From: Verrucomicrobia bacterium Tous-C9LFEB
GTDB taxonomy: Bacteria > Verrucomicrobiota > Verrucomicrobiia > Methylacidiphilales > UBA1321
Length of the DNA: 64,000 nt
Reading direction: 5' to 3'
NCBI GenBank assembly: GCA_002304345.1
Contig: NEUU01000003.1
Location: forward strand, 240,667-304,666
Part shown: one piece after another, positions 41,593 to 51,404 of the stretch
How positions within the stretch are numbered: the stretch's first letter is position 1
Layout of the letters: every line of letters starts with the position of its first letter
The notes under the pieces: model-generated
Seen by the model: the letters and a program-made list of their open reading frames with translations, nothing else
Database searches by the model: none
What the model was told of the DNA's origin: nothing
Translations under genes and position numbers: made by a program

Positions 41593-42507
41593 GTGGAACC
41601 ACTCGTCAATTTTATGCCCGGCACGATTCCCTCTGGCGTCCTGATTCGCCGCACTTTTTCCTCGCTGGCCCTCTGGTCAGTCGTGCTGGCCTTGGTCTTG
41701 TCCGGCTCGGGACTGTTCTCGCAGATTTCGTGTTGGGCGATCATCACCGTCTTTGGTCTGTTGGGCCAATGGGAGTTTTATCTCGCGCAACGCGAGAAGG
41801 GCCTGCGGGTGTACAAAAAGTGGGGCGTTTTCTGTGGTCTGCTCCTCTTCCTGAATTCACTTTGGTTCCTCATTCTCAAGCCGAACGTGGCCTATTCCTG
41901 GGTGGGTGTCAGTGCGATCATCGTACTGAGTATCATCGGCGTGCTGGTGCGGATGGTGTTGGGGCGGCCCAAACTGGATACGCCCATTGTCACCGTGGCG
42001 CTCTCGGTGATGGGTGTCATCTACGTGCCGTATCTCTTCAATTACGTTTGCCGCGTTTCCTTCTGGCCGGGCCATCCCGAGGCGACCAAGTATGCGCTGA
42101 TCTATCTTCTGGCGGTGACCAAGTTTGCCGATGTCGGTGCGTTCGTTGTGGGATCGCTCGTTGGCCGGAACAAGATGTGTCCCCACATCAGCCCCGGTAA
42201 GACATGGGAAGGCTTCGTCGGCGGCATTCTCTCCTCGCTCGGCATGAGCCTGCTTATCCTCTGGCTTTGTCCCGGCAAGGTCTGCGGTCTGGATTATGTG
42301 GATGGTCTCATCCTCGGCCTGCTTTTGTCCGTGGCCAGCACGGTGGGCGATCTGGCCGAATCGGTTGTCAAACGTGACGCCGCGATCAAGGATTCCGGCC
42401 ACACCATTCCGGGTATCGGCGGCATTCTCGATCTCATCGACAGCATTCTTTTCACGGCTCCTGTCCTCTACTTTTACCTCTATTTTTTCAATAGCTTCCA
42501 ATCATGA
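41593..42507 (+). CDS. cdsA: Phosphatidate cytidylyltransferase
   Basis: A roughly 304-residue multi-pass membrane enzyme that makes CDP-diacylglycerol from phosphatidate and CTP, the branch point of phospholipid synthesis. Hydrophobic segments run through most of its length, and the C-terminal signature reads SVVKRDAAIKDSGHTIPGIG followed by GILDLIDS. Compared with the common PGHGGxLDRxD form, the His is Ile and the Arg is Leu. The GTG at 41593, 1 bp after uppS, is a reasonable start; an ATG at 41614 or a TTG at 41572 are alternatives. Its stop overlaps the dxr ATG. Confidence 0.92.
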   Translation: MEPLVNFMPGTIPSGVLIRRTFSSLALWSVVLALVLSGSGLFSQISCWAIITVFGLLGQWEFYLAQREKGLRVYKKWGVFCGLLLFLNSLWFLILKPNVAYSWVGVSAIIVLSIIGVLVRMVLGRPKLDTPIVTVALSVMGVIYVPYLFNYVCRVSFWPGHPEATKYALIYLLAVTKFADVGAFVVGSLVGRNKMCPHISPGKTWEGFVGGILSSLGMSLLILWLCPGKVCGLDYVDGLILGLLLSVASTVGDLAESVVKRDAAIKDSGHTIPGIGGILDLIDSILFTAPVLYFYLYFFNSFQS

Positions 42508-43655
42508 GAAAACGCGTTGTTATTTTGGGTTCCACGGGTTCGATCGGTCTGAGCGCCTTGAAGGTGGCTCGAGACCTTCCGGATCGCATGGAAGTGGTTG
42601 CGCTTGCGGCCAATCGTCAGGTCGATGTCCTGCTGGAGCAGGCTCGCGAATTCAAGCCCGCTGCCATCGCGGTGTATGACGAAGATAATTTCAGCAAGCT
42701 CAAGGCCGGTGTACCCGAAGGCACAGCCTGTTTCTCCGGACCCGAGGGATTGAAGAAATTGGCCACCTGGGCGAATGCCGACATGGTGCTCGTGGCGATC
42801 GTGGGCACGGCAGGCTTGGCTCCCACTCTGGCCGCGATCGAAGTGGGCAAGGATCTTGCCGTCGCGAGCAAGGAGATTCTCGTGATGGCCGGTGAAGCGG
42901 TCACCACTGCCGCGGCGAAAAAGAATATCAAGATTCTGCCCGTCGACAGCGAACATAACGCGATTTTTCAGTGCCTCGCCGCCGAACCGCACCGGCATAT
43001 CCGCCGCCTCATTCTCACCGCTTCGGGTGGCCCGTTCCGTCGCTCGACGAAGGAGGAGATCCAGAAGGTCACCCCCGAGCAGGCGCTCAAGCATCCCACG
43101 TGGAAGATGGGGACCAAGATTACCATCGATTCCGCCACGCTTTTCAACAAAGGCCTCGAAATGATCGAAGCGCGCTGGCTTTTTGGCGTGCCGATTTCCC
43201 AAGTGGACGTTGTCGTCCATCCCCAAAGCATCGTCCACTCTCTCGTGGAATTCGTCGACGGCTCGCAACTGGCCCAGTTGAGCCATTCCGACATGTGTTT
43301 CCCGATTCAGTATGCCGTGACCTGGCCGGATCGCATGCCTAACAGCTTGCATGCGCTCGACTTGGCCAAGCAGGGGAGTTTGACCTTTGAAGCGCCGGAC
43401 CCGGAGCGTTTCCCGGCCCTACGGCTGGCCCGCGAGGCAGGCGAACGGGGGGGGACTCTCCCGGCGGTGCTGAACGCGGCCAATGAGATTGCTGTACCCG
43501 CCTTTTTGAACCGCGAAATTTCCTTCCCCCGCATCTGGGGCTTGGTTGAGGAAGTCATGCAGAAGCATGAGTTGGTTGCGCATCCCAGCCTTGATGTTAT
43601 CATTAATGCTGACTCATGGGCGCGCGAAACGGCCCGGAAATTACTCAAAAAATAA
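42504..43655 (+). CDS. dxr: 1-deoxy-D-xylulose 5-phosphate reductoisomerase
   Basis: A 383-residue DXR, the second enzyme of the MEP isoprenoid pathway. The NADPH site GSTGSIGLSALKVARDL is at the N-terminus, ASKEILV in the middle, and the metal/substrate region includes PVDSEHNAIFQCL and LTASGGPFR. The length is normal. It starts inside the cdsA stop (ATGA) and ends 5 bp before the rseP start. Confidence 0.97.
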   Translation: MRKRVVILGSTGSIGLSALKVARDLPDRMEVVALAANRQVDVLLEQAREFKPAAIAVYDEDNFSKLKAGVPEGTACFSGPEGLKKLATWANADMVLVAIVGTAGLAPTLAAIEVGKDLAVASKEILVMAGEAVTTAAAKKNIKILPVDSEHNAIFQCLAAEPHRHIRRLILTASGGPFRRSTKEEIQKVTPEQALKHPTWKMGTKITIDSATLFNKGLEMIEARWLFGVPISQVDVVVHPQSIVHSLVEFVDGSQLAQLSHSDMCFPIQYAVTWPDRMPNSLHALDLAKQGSLTFEAPDPERFPALRLAREAGERGGTLPAVLNAANEIAVPAFLNREISFPRIWGLVEEVMQKHELVAHPSLDVIINADSWARETARKLLKK

Positions 43656-43660
43656 GCCCT

Positions 43661-45079
43661 ATGGTATCCAGCGTCCTGCATTTCATCCTGATTCTTGTTG
43701 AGGTCGTTTTCCTCTTTAACGTCCTCATCCTGGTCCATGAGTTGGGCCACTTCCTCGCGGCGCGCTGGCGCGGTCTCGTGGTGGAGCGGTTTGCCATCTG
43801 GTTCGGTAAACCCATCTGGAAAAAGAAAATCAACGGCGTCGAGTATTGCCTCGGCAGCATCCCAGCGGGCGGCTATGTCGCGCTGCCGCAGATGGCCGAC
43901 ATGGAAACCATCGAGGGCAAGGGTCAGACTCCAAAGGAAAAACTTCCCCCCATCACGCCACTGGACAAGATCATCGTGGCGTTTGCCGGACCACTCTTCA
44001 GCTTCGGACTCGCCTTCGCTTTTGCCTGCATCGTGTTCGTCGTCGGCCGTCCGGTGAATGAATTCGAGGCGCAGTGCAAGATTGGTTACGTCGAACCCGG
44101 CAGCGAGGCCGAAAAGGCCGGATTAAAGCCGCTCGATGTGGTGCTCGACATCGACGGTTACCCGATCCAGAAATTCGCCGGCATGGGCAACAGTGTTACC
44201 TGGCGCATGATCACCAGCGAAGGAGATGTCGTTCGCATGAACGTGCGTCGTGGTGATCAGGTGGTGCCTCTCGATATCAAGGCGCAGTATGAAAAGAAGG
44301 CTTTCTGGCAACGCAAACCTCTTCGCGAAATCACCTTCTTGCCCGCCGATTCCGAAATCAAGGTCGAGGCCGTCATGCCGAACAGTCCTGCCGAAAAGGG
44401 CGGACTCAAACCCGGCGATATCGTGGTGGCCCTGGCCGATGAACCGATTTACACCTCGGCGGCCATTTCACGGTTCATGTCGCACAGTCCGAATGTGCCG
44501 GTGCCTTTGACCGTTTTGCGAGATGGTAAGCCGCTCACCTTCACGCTGGTGCCCGAGATTCCGGTCGAACCGGAAGGGCTGCGCAATCCCATGCTCGGCA
44601 TCGCGTGGGCCAGTCACTTGAAGATCGTGCACCCGTCGCCGATCGACCAGATCAATAACAGCGTCTACGCGGTCGTCAGCACCATTCAGGCTTGGGTCAA
44701 CCGCAACACTGACGTCAACGCCTCCCACATGCAGGGCCCCATCGGCATCATGAACGTTATGGCCATCCTCTTCCGCAGTGAGGAAGGCTGGCGGCAGGCG
44801 CTCTGGCTTGCGGTGCTCATCAACGTCAATCTCGCCATCGTGAACATGGTTCCGCTGCCGGTGCTCGACGGCGGTCATATCCTGCTGGCCATCATTGAAT
44901 GGATTCGCCGCAAGCCCATCCACGTCAAGGTCCTGGAAGTGCTCCAGACCGCCTGTGCCATGCTCATCATCGGGTTCATGCTCTACGTCACCTTCTTTGA
45001 CGTGCAGGATTTGCGTTGGAACTTTTCCAACAAACCGATAAAATTCGCCCCCAAAACGACCGTCACCACGCCCCAATAA
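43661..45079 (+). CDS. rseP: Site-2 protease RseP (M50 metalloprotease)
   Basis: A 472-residue inner-membrane zinc protease of the site-2 family that cleaves membrane-bound anti-sigma factors. The HELGH motif is at residues 26-30 in the first membrane segment, two PDZ domains occupy the periplasmic middle (about 115-205 and 220-300), and the C-terminal motif NMVPLPVLDGGHILLA supplies the third metal ligand. The ATG at 43661 follows dxr by 5 bp; the frame is open further upstream within dxr, but that start is unlikely. It lies between dxr and ispG, as uppS-cdsA-dxr-rseP does in many bacteria. Confidence 0.95.
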   Translation: MVSSVLHFILILVEVVFLFNVLILVHELGHFLAARWRGLVVERFAIWFGKPIWKKKINGVEYCLGSIPAGGYVALPQMADMETIEGKGQTPKEKLPPITPLDKIIVAFAGPLFSFGLAFAFACIVFVVGRPVNEFEAQCKIGYVEPGSEAEKAGLKPLDVVLDIDGYPIQKFAGMGNSVTWRMITSEGDVVRMNVRRGDQVVPLDIKAQYEKKAFWQRKPLREITFLPADSEIKVEAVMPNSPAEKGGLKPGDIVVALADEPIYTSAAISRFMSHSPNVPVPLTVLRDGKPLTFTLVPEIPVEPEGLRNPMLGIAWASHLKIVHPSPIDQINNSVYAVVSTIQAWVNRNTDVNASHMQGPIGIMNVMAILFRSEEGWRQALWLAVLINVNLAIVNMVPLPVLDGGHILLAIIEWIRRKPIHVKVLEVLQTACAMLIIGFMLYVTFFDVQDLRWNFSNKPIKFAPKTTVTTPQ

Positions 45080-45083
45080 GTTT

Positions 45084-46877
45084 ATGACTTCCCACGTCTA
45101 CACCGCCAATCCGTATCATTCTCAACGCCGCGTCAGCCGGGTCGTCCAGGTTGGCAAGGTGGCCATGGGCGGGAACAATCCGATTCGCGTCCAGTCGATG
45201 CTCACCTGCGACACGATGGATACCGCACTTTGCGTGAAGCAGACGTTGGATCTGGTCAAGGTCGGCTGCGAAATCGTCCGCATCACCGCGCCGACGGTGA
45301 AGGACGCCGCCAATCTCGAGAATATCAAAAAGGAACTCCTCGCGGCTGGTTGCGATGTTCCCATTGTCGCGGACATCCATTTCAAACCCGACGCCGCGCT
45401 CGAAGCCGCCAAGTGGGTTGAGAAAATCCGCATCAATCCCGGTAATTTCGCCGACAAGAAAAAGTTCGCCACCCGCGAATACACCGACGAGGAATACGAG
45501 GAAGAACTCGTCCGCATCGAGGAAACCTTCAAGCCGCTGCTCGACATTTCCAAGGCGCGCGGCATCGCCATGCGTATCGGCACGAACCACGGTTCGCTCT
45601 CCGACCGCATCATGAACCGTTTCGGCGACACGCCCGAAGGCATGGTCGAAAGCGCCATCGAATTCGCCCGCATCGCCCGCAAGTACGATTACCACAACTT
45701 CGTCTTCTCGATGAAGTCGTCCAACCCCAAGGTGATGATCAACGCCTACCGCCTGCTCGCCAAGCGCCTGCATGAGGAAGGACCGGACTGGAACTACCCG
45801 CTCCACCTTGGCGTCACCGAAGCCGGCGACGGCGAAGATGGCCGCATCAAGAGCGCCATCGGCATTGGTGCGCTCCTCGCCGACGGCGTGGGCGACACCA
45901 TCCGCGTCTCACTCACCGAGGACAGCGTGCATGAAATTCCCGTGGCCCGCGCCCTCGTGGAACTCTCCCAACAGCACGGGCAGGACAAACGCCCGCCGCA
46001 AGAGCCGCCCCTCAGCTTTGATCCCTTCAAGTACGCCCGCCGCGAAGCCGTTTCCATCGTCACCGGTGGCAGCCTCATCGGCGGCAACGAAACCACCCGT
46101 GTGGCCTCGACCAAAAACGTCTGGCAGGCACTCGAACCCAAGCGCGCCCAGCTCGGCGATCTCTTCCCCGACTTCGCCTACGAAGACGCGCACATCGTGG
46201 AAGTCGATCCCGCCGATTCCACGGCGCTCCAGTTCCTGGCCGACTCCCGCGAACCGGTCCTCGTCACCATCAAGGATGGTTGCGAACTCTCGCCCATCGT
46301 GGCCTACCGCTACCTCGCGGCGCAGATTCCGGCCCGCCACCCGATCCTCCTCAAGGACACCTTCAACCCGCCCGCTCCCGGCGACAAGCCCGACATCCTC
46401 AAGACCCTCCTGAACTCCGCCACCAACATTGGTGCGATGCTCTGCGACGGCATTGGCGACGGCATCATCATCCGCTCCGAGCCCGGTCCCGGCGCGAGCA
46501 TTCGCCTCGCCTTCAATATCCTGCAGGCCGCAGGCAACCGTATCTTCAAGACCGACTATGTGGCGTGTCCCTCCTGCGGACGCACCCTGTTCGATCTCCA
46601 ATCCACCACCGCCCGCATCCGCGCGGCCACGAACCACCTCAAGGGCGTCAAGATCGCCGTCATGGGTTGCATCGTGAATGGTCCCGGCGAAATGGCCGAT
46701 GCCGACTTCGGTTACGTCGGCGGCGCTCCCGGCAAGATCAACCTCTACATCGGCAAGACTCCGGTGAAGTTCAACATCCCCACCGACGAAGCGGTCGACC
46801 GCCTCGTCGACCTCATCCGTGAAAACGGCAAGTGGGTCGATGCCCCCGCCACCCCCGCGCAAACCGCGAAGGTGTAG
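45084..46877 (+). CDS. ispG: 4-hydroxy-3-methylbut-2-en-1-yl diphosphate synthase, long form
   Basis: IspG converts MEcPP to HMBPP in the MEP pathway. At 597 residues this is the long form, with the N-terminal TIM barrel (VQSMLTCDTMDTALCVKQTL), an inserted middle domain (about 300-470) known from plants, Chlamydiae and relatives, and the C-terminal [4Fe-4S] domain. The cluster ligands are C495, C498 (ACPSCGRTLF) and C529 (MGCIVNGPGE). It begins 4 bp after rseP and ends the operon. Confidence 0.97.
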   Translation: MTSHVYTANPYHSQRRVSRVVQVGKVAMGGNNPIRVQSMLTCDTMDTALCVKQTLDLVKVGCEIVRITAPTVKDAANLENIKKELLAAGCDVPIVADIHFKPDAALEAAKWVEKIRINPGNFADKKKFATREYTDEEYEEELVRIEETFKPLLDISKARGIAMRIGTNHGSLSDRIMNRFGDTPEGMVESAIEFARIARKYDYHNFVFSMKSSNPKVMINAYRLLAKRLHEEGPDWNYPLHLGVTEAGDGEDGRIKSAIGIGALLADGVGDTIRVSLTEDSVHEIPVARALVELSQQHGQDKRPPQEPPLSFDPFKYARREAVSIVTGGSLIGGNETTRVASTKNVWQALEPKRAQLGDLFPDFAYEDAHIVEVDPADSTALQFLADSREPVLVTIKDGCELSPIVAYRYLAAQIPARHPILLKDTFNPPAPGDKPDILKTLLNSATNIGAMLCDGIGDGIIIRSEPGPGASIRLAFNILQAAGNRIFKTDYVACPSCGRTLFDLQSTTARIRAATNHLKGVKIAVMGCIVNGPGEMADADFGYVGGAPGKINLYIGKTPVKFNIPTDEAVDRLVDLIRENGKWVDAPATPAQTAKV

Positions 46878-47235
46878 TCCCACATCTTAATGGGTACGCG
46901 AGGAGGGGCTTTATGCCTCTCCCTCAATCTTCTTTTGCAGGCCATGATGCCTTCTCAGCGGTGCTGACAGGCTATAGGCTTCCCAGCTGATTTCTCTCCT
47001 GCTGGATGACGAGGCATTCCCTCAAAAAGACCTAAACGCTTTCATCGGATAGGGAGACTATCTAAACGCGATTAATATCGTCTAGCAATAGTGAACAGAT
47101 ATCTTATTATTGAAGAGTTTATTTTGGTTGCAACGAAATCGTTGACAATTTTATTAAGAGTAGATAGAAAGAAAATAGACGCAAGAATGCCCCTAGAATT
47201 GCTGGGATAATCCGTTTACTATTAAAAAACGTAAT
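46878..47235 (+). other. Spacer with ispG terminator and downstream promoter
   Basis: The first part has a hairpin, GAGGAGGGGC (46900-46909) with GCCTCTCCCTC (46915-46925), with one bulge and followed by a T-rich stretch, likely ending the operon. The middle shows nothing recognisable. A promoter, TTGACA at 47142-47147 and TAGAAA at 47165-47170 with a 17-bp spacer, precedes the PEP-CTERM gene. Confidence 0.6.
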
Positions 47236-48153
47236 ATGAAAATATCTTCTCGCTGGACCACGTTGATGGGTTGTTTTGCTCTCGCTGCGGTGGCTTCTCC
47301 GCTCTATGCGGGCACGATCGGTTACTATCGTTTTGAATCCGGTAGTGAGTTAATGGATTCGAGTGGCAATGGTAGGAATTTGACTATTGCGGGGATAAAT
47401 GCGGCGCCAGTCTCCTACACGCTGCCCACTCGCGCGACGGTTACCACCACTCAGTCTCCATATCCGGTGGCCGGATCCTATTTCCCCACAGTGTCTCCGC
47501 TGACGGGAACTGCGAATAACTACGCGGTTCAAGGTGGTGGAGCTAACCAAACTTTCCAGAAATATTACTCACTGGCCAGTACGTCCATTACTTCGGGGCT
47601 CACCGTCGAAACATGCCTGAATTTGGCGAATAACGATAGTACGACCAAAATCATCGCTAATCAGGGGGCGAATCAGACCAACGGCTCTTGGGCATTCCTG
47701 GTCACTTCGGATGTCTCCGGGCAGGGTGAGCGCCAGCTGTTATTCCAGTATGCAACCACGGCGGGTGCCTGGGGCTCGAACGGGCTGGATTCAGTTAAAC
47801 CCGGAATCCAATTAACGGTCGGGATTGATTACTATATTGCGGTCTCTTTCGATCTCGCGTTAACGAACGTGACCTTCTACGTGCAGAACTTGACAGAAGG
47901 TGGGCCGCTTCAGGTGATCACAAAAGCCCGCCAATTCAGCGGCTATTACGATTCGACTGCGCCCATGACGATTGGTGCGGATGGTACGGGTGGCAATGGG
48001 TGGCATGGCACGCTTGACGAAGTGCGGATTTCAGACTCGGCTCTTTCACAATCACAATTATTGATTTCCGTGCCGGAACCGGCCACAGCCTCGCTCGCCT
48101 TCATGGGCTTGGGTTTGGTTTGGGCGGCGGCGCGCCGGAATAAAAAGGCCTAA
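47236..48153 (+). CDS. LamG-like PEP-CTERM surface protein
   Basis: A 305-residue exported protein with signal peptide (MKISSRWTTLMGCFALAAVA), a beta-sandwich typical of LamG/concanavalin-like jellyroll domains (IGYYRFESGSELMDSSGNGR at the start and GWHGTLDEVRISDSALS at the end), and a C-terminal sorting signal: VPEPATASLAFMGLGLVWAA followed by ARRNKK. Exosortase would remove the tail and place the protein at the cell surface. The ligand is unknown, but such domains often bind carbohydrate. It has its own promoter upstream and a strong terminator downstream, so it is monocistronic. Confidence 0.9.
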   Translation: MKISSRWTTLMGCFALAAVASPLYAGTIGYYRFESGSELMDSSGNGRNLTIAGINAAPVSYTLPTRATVTTTQSPYPVAGSYFPTVSPLTGTANNYAVQGGGANQTFQKYYSLASTSITSGLTVETCLNLANNDSTTKIIANQGANQTNGSWAFLVTSDVSGQGERQLLFQYATTAGAWGSNGLDSVKPGIQLTVGIDYYIAVSFDLALTNVTFYVQNLTEGGPLQVITKARQFSGYYDSTAPMTIGADGTGGNGWHGTLDEVRISDSALSQSQLLISVPEPATASLAFMGLGLVWAAARRNKKA

Positions 48154-48185
48154 ACGGCCTTTTCGATCTGCAGATTATTCGCTTC

Positions 48186-48220
48186 TCGTCCGGATGAGAA
48201 TTCTCTCCGGACGATTTTTT
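48186..48220 (+). terminator. Intrinsic terminator after the LamG/PEP-CTERM gene
   Basis: TCGTCCGGA (48186-48194) pairs with TCCGGACGA (48206-48214), followed by six T residues. It ends the plus-strand gene, and the T-run overlaps the last codons of the convergent DUF1501 gene. Confidence 0.9.
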
Positions 48221-49598
48221 ACGCCAATCCGAGCGGGAGCGGCTCAAACTTGCGGGCGAGGATTTTCTCGGAGGGCGCTTTCAACCACTTGTCGAGAATG
48301 GTGGCGTAGACGCGCCGGAAGTCGGTGCTGAATTTTAAGTCGCCCTGATCGAGGTTCTTCGGGTCAAGGCTGGGATACTCGCCGATGAGGCCCGGCTTGA
48401 GCTTGGGCCCAATCAGGAACATCGGTGCGGCGGTGCCGTGATCGGTGCCCCCGCTGCCATTCTGGGCCACGCGGCGGCCAAATTCGCTGAAGGTCATCAG
48501 CATCACACGATCGAAATTCCCCTGCGCTTTCAGATCTGCAACGAACGCGCTGACGGAACGCGAAAGCTCTGTCAGCAAGCGGTCATGCGCTCCGGCCTGG
48601 TTCGTGTGCGTGTCGAAACCGCCGAGCGAAACGTAATAGACCCGCGTGGGCATTCCCGCCGCGATCAGTTGCGACACCATTCGCAGATTGTTCGCCAGCG
48701 CGTAATTGGGATAGGGGGCCTGCGTGGTGGTTTTGCTCAGGATGGCGCGAATCTTGTCCGAGCTGATTTGCGCGTCCATCGCGGTGCGCTCCAGGAAATC
48801 CAGATTCGAGCCGGAGGTGGTCACGCTGCCCGCGACGGCGCCGATGCTGCCGCCCGCATTGGGTTCGACTTCACCGCCACCACTGCCCGCCATATTCGGC
48901 TCACCTCCATGCGTCGTGTCCATTTTATTGAGCTGGCGGTAGAAGTATTCCTCGTTATCCACCGCGCCCTTCATCTTGTTATTGCTGCTGACGAAGCGAT
49001 AATTTCGCGGGTTATCGAGGCTGATGCCGGTGGGTCGTTCCGCGACGAATGCCTGCGGGGTTTGACCCGCGATCGCGATGCCCACCGTGGGATCGGCCCC
49101 CTGACAGCAATTGTCGAAGTAGCGCCCGATCCAGCCGTGCATCTCGGCCCGTTCGGCATCGCTGGCCGACTGCCAGATTTCTGTCGAGCGGAAGTGCGAG
49201 CGGTTGGGGTTCGGATAGCCAACTCCGTTGATGACCGCGAGATTACCCTCATCGAAGAGCGCCTTGAACTCCGGCATGGTTGCGGGCAGGGCGAGTTGAT
49301 CGTTCAGGGTAAGTTGATTTTGGCCCGGCACGTTGAGAGTGGGGCGTGCCTTGTAATAAAAGTCGTTGCTGTAGGGAATGACTGTGTTCAGTCCGTCATT
49401 GCCGCCCGCGAGCTGGATGATGACCAGAATCGGCGAGTCCTTGCCCGTGGCAGTTTGCGTGGTGGAATTCAGGGCTTCGGCGTGCAGCGAGGAAAAAGTT
49501 TGCGCGATGAAAGACGGCACGGTCCACGCCAGCGCGCCGCCGAGCACGGTCGTACGGAGGAATTCGCGCCGGGTGGTGAAGAGCGGTTCAAAGTTCAT
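48219..49598 (-). CDS. DUF1501 family protein, Tat-exported
   Basis: A 459-residue protein starting MNFEPLFTTRREFLRTTVLG, where the RREFL motif plus the following hydrophobic stretch is a twin-arginine signal. The body shows DUF1501 features such as ILVIIQLAGGNDGLNTVIPY, YVSLGGFDTHTNQAGAHDRL and MTFSEFGRRVAQNGSGGTDH, a sulfatase-like layout with metal-binding Asp/His. The frame extends 41 codons upstream, but the Tat signal decides the start at 49598. DUF1501 genes are usually paired with DUF1800, as here. The function is unknown; some large-scale comparisons link the pair to surface or cytochrome-related processes. Confidence 0.9.
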   Translation of the reverse strand: MNFEPLFTTRREFLRTTVLGGALAWTVPSFIAQTFSSLHAEALNSTTQTATGKDSPILVIIQLAGGNDGLNTVIPYSNDFYYKARPTLNVPGQNQLTLNDQLALPATMPEFKALFDEGNLAVINGVGYPNPNRSHFRSTEIWQSASDAERAEMHGWIGRYFDNCCQGADPTVGIAIAGQTPQAFVAERPTGISLDNPRNYRFVSSNNKMKGAVDNEEYFYRQLNKMDTTHGGEPNMAGSGGGEVEPNAGGSIGAVAGSVTTSGSNLDFLERTAMDAQISSDKIRAILSKTTTQAPYPNYALANNLRMVSQLIAAGMPTRVYYVSLGGFDTHTNQAGAHDRLLTELSRSVSAFVADLKAQGNFDRVMLMTFSEFGRRVAQNGSGGTDHGTAAPMFLIGPKLKPGLIGEYPSLDPKNLDQGDLKFSTDFRRVYATILDKWLKAPSEKILARKFEPLPLGLA

Positions 49599-49757
49599 GG
49601 CGGGGCCTCGGTTCGTGATCGTTTGCGGTGGAAAACGGGAAGAGAAAGCGGCGGGCGAGAGTCGGGCGGGAGCGCCGGGCCGAGGCGTGCCGTCGCTTCG
49701 CCTGACGATACACGGCATCAAAGCGGAGGCTCAGCTTTTCGATGAGTTGCAGTGTTT

Positions 49758-51230
49758 TCATGCGAGTTGATAATCCGGCGTGCTCATCAGCAGGCGCACC
49801 GCCTGCCGCAGCACCGATTCATTCAGCGCGGGCGCGCTCTGGATGTAGTCGCGCAAGGCTTGGGCCCGTTGCTCTTTGAGCGGTCCCTGGATGAAGCGGC
49901 TCGTGAGCGCGGCGATGACTTTCTGTGCATTGCCGAGATCGCCGGGCGGCAGCAGATTCGCAATCGTGGCGGGCCCCATCCCGGCGGCGGCGTTTTCCGC
50001 CATGCGATCCATCATCATCTCCATTTTCTTCGCTCCCGTGGCCGAGGGTGGAGGCGCGGTCCCTTCCACGAGCGACGCGGCGTAGTTGTAACGGTTGAGC
50101 AGGCTGTTCGTCGTGATCCACGCAATGCCTCCGTCCCAGCCTTTCACATTCGGCGGAGCGAAGAGTTCCTGCCGCAGGGTGCGCAGCATATTGTTCGCAA
50201 TCGGGGCCGGAGGCAGATCGCGTTCCAACAGGCGGCAACTACTCACGAGCCATTGCACGGGACTCTTGATCTGAATGTGACGTACACGCGGGCTAGAGAA
50301 TTCCTCGCTCGCGAACATCACTTTCAGGAATGGGCCGAACTGCTGCTTGTTTTCGGCGAAGGCGTCGGCCAGCGCTTCGTTGAGCTTGGGCGAGGGCATT
50401 TCCCCGGCGAAGAAATTCCAGAGCCGCGCAGTCATGAACAGGTTGGTCTGCGATTGCTTTGTGATCTGGCGAATCACATCCTCGCCATCGAGTTTGCCAT
50501 TGAGTCCGAGGAAAACCTTGTCACCGACGTCGTGATTGTACGGCACATCGCGGAAGGCCTGCCGGTCGGGCGTGAGATCCCAGCCCGTGAGCGCGCGAGC
50601 GGCTTCCTTGATGTCCTTCTCGGTGTAGTGCCCTTCGCCGAGTGAAAAGAGTTCCATCACCTCGCGGGCGTAGTTCTCGTTGGGCTTGTTCTTCGTGCTG
50701 CGTGCGTTATCGAGCCACAGCAGCATGGCGGGGTCTTTCGAGACCGCGACAAGCATCTTTTGCCAACTGCCGAGCGCGTTTTTGCGAAAGGTCTCGTTTT
50801 GCAGCCACATCAGGTAGGGATCTTTGACCTTTTCAATGCTTGTCGCGAAATGACCGTGCCAGAAGAGCGTCAGCTTTTCCTGCAGCGGGCGGGGACCGAA
50901 CGCCATGCGCCGCAGCCACCAGTCGCGGAGTTGCAGCAGTTGCCGGGTTTCCTCGATGCGAATGGTCTTCTGCATTTCCCGGCGTTGCTCCTCCGTGGCC
51001 AGGCGGAGTTGACGTTGAAGCTCGAGACGGTTGGGGTCCGGCTTGGCCCAATCCGGGGCGGGGGTGGTGTCTGGGATCTTCTCGTAATCGACCAGCCTGG
51101 CGATGGCGGCATCCTGCCCGGCGGTGACCAGGCTGCCGATCTCGGTCGGGGTGCCACTGAAGGCGGCGCGATTCAGCAAATGCGCGGCTGTCTCGTAATT
51201 CCACTGCGCATCGGGAAGACGATTGAGCAT
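49758..51230 (-). CDS. DUF1800 family protein
   Basis: A 490-residue protein with the DUF1800 layout: the start AAHLLNRAAFSGTPTEIGSL, the LRDWWLRRMAFGPRPLQEKL and LFWHGHFATSI region, LMLWLDNARSTKNKPNENYA followed by REVMELFSLG, and GWDLTPDR. It lacks an obvious signal peptide, unlike its DUF1501 partner, which follows after 160 bp on the same strand. The pair is widespread in Verrucomicrobiota and Planctomycetota, where its function is still open. It is divergent from the TPR gene. Confidence 0.9.
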   Translation of the reverse strand: MLNRLPDAQWNYETAAHLLNRAAFSGTPTEIGSLVTAGQDAAIARLVDYEKIPDTTPAPDWAKPDPNRLELQRQLRLATEEQRREMQKTIRIEETRQLLQLRDWWLRRMAFGPRPLQEKLTLFWHGHFATSIEKVKDPYLMWLQNETFRKNALGSWQKMLVAVSKDPAMLLWLDNARSTKNKPNENYAREVMELFSLGEGHYTEKDIKEAARALTGWDLTPDRQAFRDVPYNHDVGDKVFLGLNGKLDGEDVIRQITKQSQTNLFMTARLWNFFAGEMPSPKLNEALADAFAENKQQFGPFLKVMFASEEFSSPRVRHIQIKSPVQWLVSSCRLLERDLPPAPIANNMLRTLRQELFAPPNVKGWDGGIAWITTNSLLNRYNYAASLVEGTAPPPSATGAKKMEMMMDRMAENAAAGMGPATIANLLPPGDLGNAQKVIAALTSRFIQGPLKEQRAQALRDYIQSAPALNESVLRQAVRLLMSTPDYQLA

Positions 51231-51404
51231 AGTCGATTCAACCCCCCGCCATGGGGAAAGTTGCGGGAGCGGTATTATTTTGGAAATGAAGGCTGTACGA
51301 AAGCTAATGTCGAGAAGAGTAAGGTTGGCGGCAGGCTGAAATTTTCATCCAAACCGGGTGAATTTTCCTTTATTCGATTTCAAAATCCCCGCAGACTCAC
51401 GGAT

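Noticed and set aside
50760..51404. Upstream extension of the TPR frame through the DUF1800 gene
   Set aside because: The extension is antisense to a clear DUF1800 coding sequence, and a signal-like N-terminus starts at 51405.
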